From an uncultured Haemophilus sp. (GTDB taxonomy: Bacteria; Pseudomonadota; Gammaproteobacteria; Enterobacterales; Pasteurellaceae), in assembly GCF_905207935.1 (NCBI RefSeq), contig NZ_CAJLNI010000039.1, forward strand, positions 1 to 15,182: a stretch of 15,182 bases of DNA, written 5' to 3'. The first letter of the stretch is position 1. Every line of letters starts with the position of its first letter. The notes under the pieces are model-generated. The model made no database searches, was not told where the DNA came from, and saw nothing but the letters and a program-made list of their open reading frames with translations. Made by a program: the position numbers and the translations under genes. Positions 13,111-15,182 of the stretch are shown here, piece by piece.

Positions 13111-15159
13111 TTATTTTACTTGCATACCGGCAGTCACACCGCTATCAGCTGAAAGTAAGAATAAATCACTTCCGCCAGTACCAGCAGAAAGAATCATTCC
13201 TTCTGATACACCAAATTTCATTTTACGTGGTGCAAGGTTTGCAACCACAATAACAAAACGACCTTCCAATTCTTCAGGTTTGTTGTAAGCCGCTTTAATG
13301 CCAGAGAACACTTGGCGAGTATGGTCACCTAAATCTAATTCAAAACGTAAGAGTTTATTTGATTCAGGTACCGCTTCGCATTTCAGTACTTTTGCCACAC
13401 GCATATCGATTTTAGCAAAATCATCAATGGTAATGGTGTCAGCAATAGGTTCGACATTTGAAAGTGCGGTCGCTTTTGCCGTTGTTTTTTCTGTCGCTTT
13501 GTTTGCTTCAGCGAAAAGTGCTTTAGTTTCTTCTACAACTGCATCAATTTGTTTTTTCTCTAAACGAGAGAAAAGTGCTTTAAATGGAGTAAGTTGATGA
13601 CCTAATAATGGTTGTGCAATATTATCCCATGTTAGTTCTGTTTGTAAGAACGCTTCTGCACGTTCAGCCAGTTTTGGAAGAACCGGTTTTAAGTAAGACA
13701 TTAATACACGGAAAAGCTCGATACCCATTGAGCAAACCGCTTGTAATTCAGCCTCTTTGCCTTCTTCTTTTGCAATGACCCAAGGGGCTTTTTCATCAAT
13801 ATATTTATTGGCTTTATCAGTTAATGCCATGATTTCACGAATCGCTTTGTTGTATTCACGGCTTTCATAATAAGCAGCAATTTGTTCAGCTTGTGCAGTA
13901 AATTCATTGAAAAGCACTTCGTCTTCTAATTTATCTGCTAATTTGCCTTCAAAGCGTTTAGCGATAAATCCAGCATTACGAGAAGCCAAATTGACTAATT
14001 TATTCACGATATCCGTATTGACTCGTTGAACGAAATCTTCCAAATTGAAATCAAGATCTTCGATGCGATCGTTTAATTTCGCTGCGTAGTAGTAACGCAA
14101 ACATTCTGGATCAATGTGATTTAAATAGGTGCTGGCTTGGATAAATGTACCGCGTGATTTTGACATTTTGGCGCCATCTACGGTGACATAACCGTGAGCA
14201 AACACATTGGTTGGTTTGCGGAATTCGCTACCTTCTAACATCGCTGGCCAGAATAGACTGTGGAAATACACGATATCTTTACCAATAAAGTGATAAAGTT
14301 CTGCATCGCTGTTTTCGCCCCAGAATTCATTAAAATCAATGCCTTCACGATCGCAGAGATTTTTAAAAGAAGCCATGTAGCCAATTGGCGCATCCAACCA
14401 AACATAGAAGAATTTATCTTTTGCACCTGGAATTTCAAAACCAAAATAAGGTGCATCACGAGAGATATCCCATTGTTGTAAGCCACTTTCAAACCATTCT
14501 TGCATTTTGTTTGCAATTTCAGGTTGAAGTGAACCAGAGCGAGTCCATTCTTTTAACATGCCTTCAAAAGCGGGTAAGTCAAAGAAGAAATGTTCAGATT
14601 CTTTGATGATTGGTGTTGCACCAGATACAGCAGAACGCGGATTAATTAAATCCATCGGACTATAAGTTGAAGCACAAACTTCGCAGTTATCACCATATTG
14701 ATCTTCAGCTTTACATTTCGGGCAAGTCCCTTTGACAAAACGATCCGGTAAGAACATGTTTTTTTCAGGATCGAATAACTGAGAAATGACTTTTGTTTTA
14801 ATGAAACCTTTTGCTTTTAATTTATTGTAAATCTCAGCGGTGAGTTGTTTGTTTTCTTCACTGTGAGTGGAATGATAGTTATCAAAACTGATATTGAAAC
14901 CTGCAAAATCACGGACGTGATCGGCTTTTGCTTTTGCGATTAATTCTTCTGGTGTAATGCCTAATTTATCAGCATTAAGCATGATTGGTGTGCCGTGTGC
15001 GTCATCTGCACAGACAAAATGAATTTTATTACCACGCATACGTTGGAAACGCACCCAAATATCTGCTTGAATGTGTTCTAACATATGGCCTAAATGAATG
15101 GCACCATTTGCATAAGGTAATGCACATGTGACTAAAATTTTACGAGGTTGAGTTGTCAT
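13111..15159 (-). CDS. metG: Methionyl-tRNA synthetase
   Basis: Class Ia synthetase charging both initiator and elongator tRNA-Met. The 682 residues are complete, close to E. coli (677). The HIGH signature is HLGH (22-25) in PYANGAIHLGHM. A zinc knuckle uses Cys146, Cys149, Cys159 and Cys162 (TCPKCK and NCEVC). KMSKS is at 331-335 in VDGAKMSKSRGT. The helical anticodon-binding domain spans about 390-545. After a low-complexity linker (about 548-575) comes the C-terminal tRNA-binding OB-fold and dimerisation domain (about 577-682, FAKIDMRVAKVL and NLAPRKMKFG). An exact uptake signal sits in that linker. The start at 15159 has a weak purine-rich AAGAGAAAA upstream. The promoter region lies largely outside the window. 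Confidence 0.98.
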   Translation of the reverse strand: MTTQPRKILVTCALPYANGAIHLGHMLEHIQADIWVRFQRMRGNKIHFVCADDAHGTPIMLNADKLGITPEELIAKAKADHVRDFAGFNISFDNYHSTHSEENKQLTAEIYNKLKAKGFIKTKVISQLFDPEKNMFLPDRFVKGTCPKCKAEDQYGDNCEVCASTYSPMDLINPRSAVSGATPIIKESEHFFFDLPAFEGMLKEWTRSGSLQPEIANKMQEWFESGLQQWDISRDAPYFGFEIPGAKDKFFYVWLDAPIGYMASFKNLCDREGIDFNEFWGENSDAELYHFIGKDIVYFHSLFWPAMLEGSEFRKPTNVFAHGYVTVDGAKMSKSRGTFIQASTYLNHIDPECLRYYYAAKLNDRIEDLDFNLEDFVQRVNTDIVNKLVNLASRNAGFIAKRFEGKLADKLEDEVLFNEFTAQAEQIAAYYESREYNKAIREIMALTDKANKYIDEKAPWVIAKEEGKEAELQAVCSMGIELFRVLMSYLKPVLPKLAERAEAFLQTELTWDNIAQPLLGHQLTPFKALFSRLEKKQIDAVVEETKALFAEANKATEKTTAKATALSNVEPIADTITIDDFAKIDMRVAKVLKCEAVPESNKLLRFELDLGDHTRQVFSGIKAAYNKPEELEGRFVIVVANLAPRKMKFGVSEGMILSAGTGGSDLFLLSADSGVTAGMQVK
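13462..13470 (+). repeat. Uptake signal in the metG linker
   Basis: Exact core encoding Thr-Ala-Leu-Ser (minus strand) in the flexible linker between the anticodon-binding domain and the C-terminal tRNA-binding domain, a region likely to tolerate substitutions. Confidence 0.85.
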
Positions 15160-15182
15160 TATTTTTCTCTTATTCTTTTTGC

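Noticed and set aside
13298..13597. Open frame of 99 codons on the plus strand within metG
   Set aside because: It is antisense to a well-conserved synthetase, lacks a ribosome site and has a serine/alanine-rich translation typical of a shadow frame. The same applies to the other frames inside sucD, rluB, cysB, argS and metG.
15160..15182. Riboswitch or T-box-like leader for metG
   Set aside because: Only 23 bases upstream of metG lie in the window, which is too little to judge. Nothing there suggests a structured leader.

Overview
The window looks like a chromosomal segment of a Pasteurellaceae bacterium from the Haemophilus-type group. The clearest sign is the 9-base DNA uptake signal AAGTGCGGT. 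I count 16 exact copies, eight in each orientation, about one per 950 bases. Many are paired head to head as hairpins behind genes. Base composition is A+T-rich, and the proteins resemble Haemophilus influenzae and Escherichia coli orthologues. I assigned functions by recalling family sequences, not by a search. A species name is not supported; H. parainfluenzae or a close relative is only a guess.

Layout. (1) 1-4715, plus strand: 3' part of sucC, then sucD, an uptake-signal terminator, and a probable yciO-rluB-cysB transcription unit. (2) 4770-6875, minus strand: an MdtH-like MFS transporter that lacks the expected last membrane segment, and prmB. (3) 6960-7469, plus strand: smrB, divergent from prmB. 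(4) 7503-9236, minus strand: argS, convergent with smrB. (5) 9325-10686, plus strand: yecM, a small unrecognised lipoprotein and pcp, closely spaced as an operon. (6) 10837-11664, plus strand: dapD. (7) 11734-12141, plus strand: an A+T-rich orphan gene for a secreted or anchored 135-residue protein, whose last codons form an uptake-signal hairpin. (8) 12146-15159, minus strand: tehB and metG.

How the genes relate. The content is mostly housekeeping: TCA cycle (SucCD), translation and ribosome maintenance (RluB, PrmB, SmrB, ArgS, MetG), cysteine regulation (CysB), lysine and peptidoglycan precursor synthesis (DapD), envelope lipoproteins and tellurite resistance (TehB). There is no phage, insertion sequence, CRISPR array, tRNA or rRNA gene. 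No gap between genes exceeds about 175 bases.

I found no convincing new multi-gene system. The parts most worth a second look are the orphan at 11734-12141, the lipoprotein at 9899-10198, the terminator abutting the MFS start codon, the shortened MFS protein, and uptake signals that work as protein-coding sequence or as terminators, including a decayed pair behind cysB.
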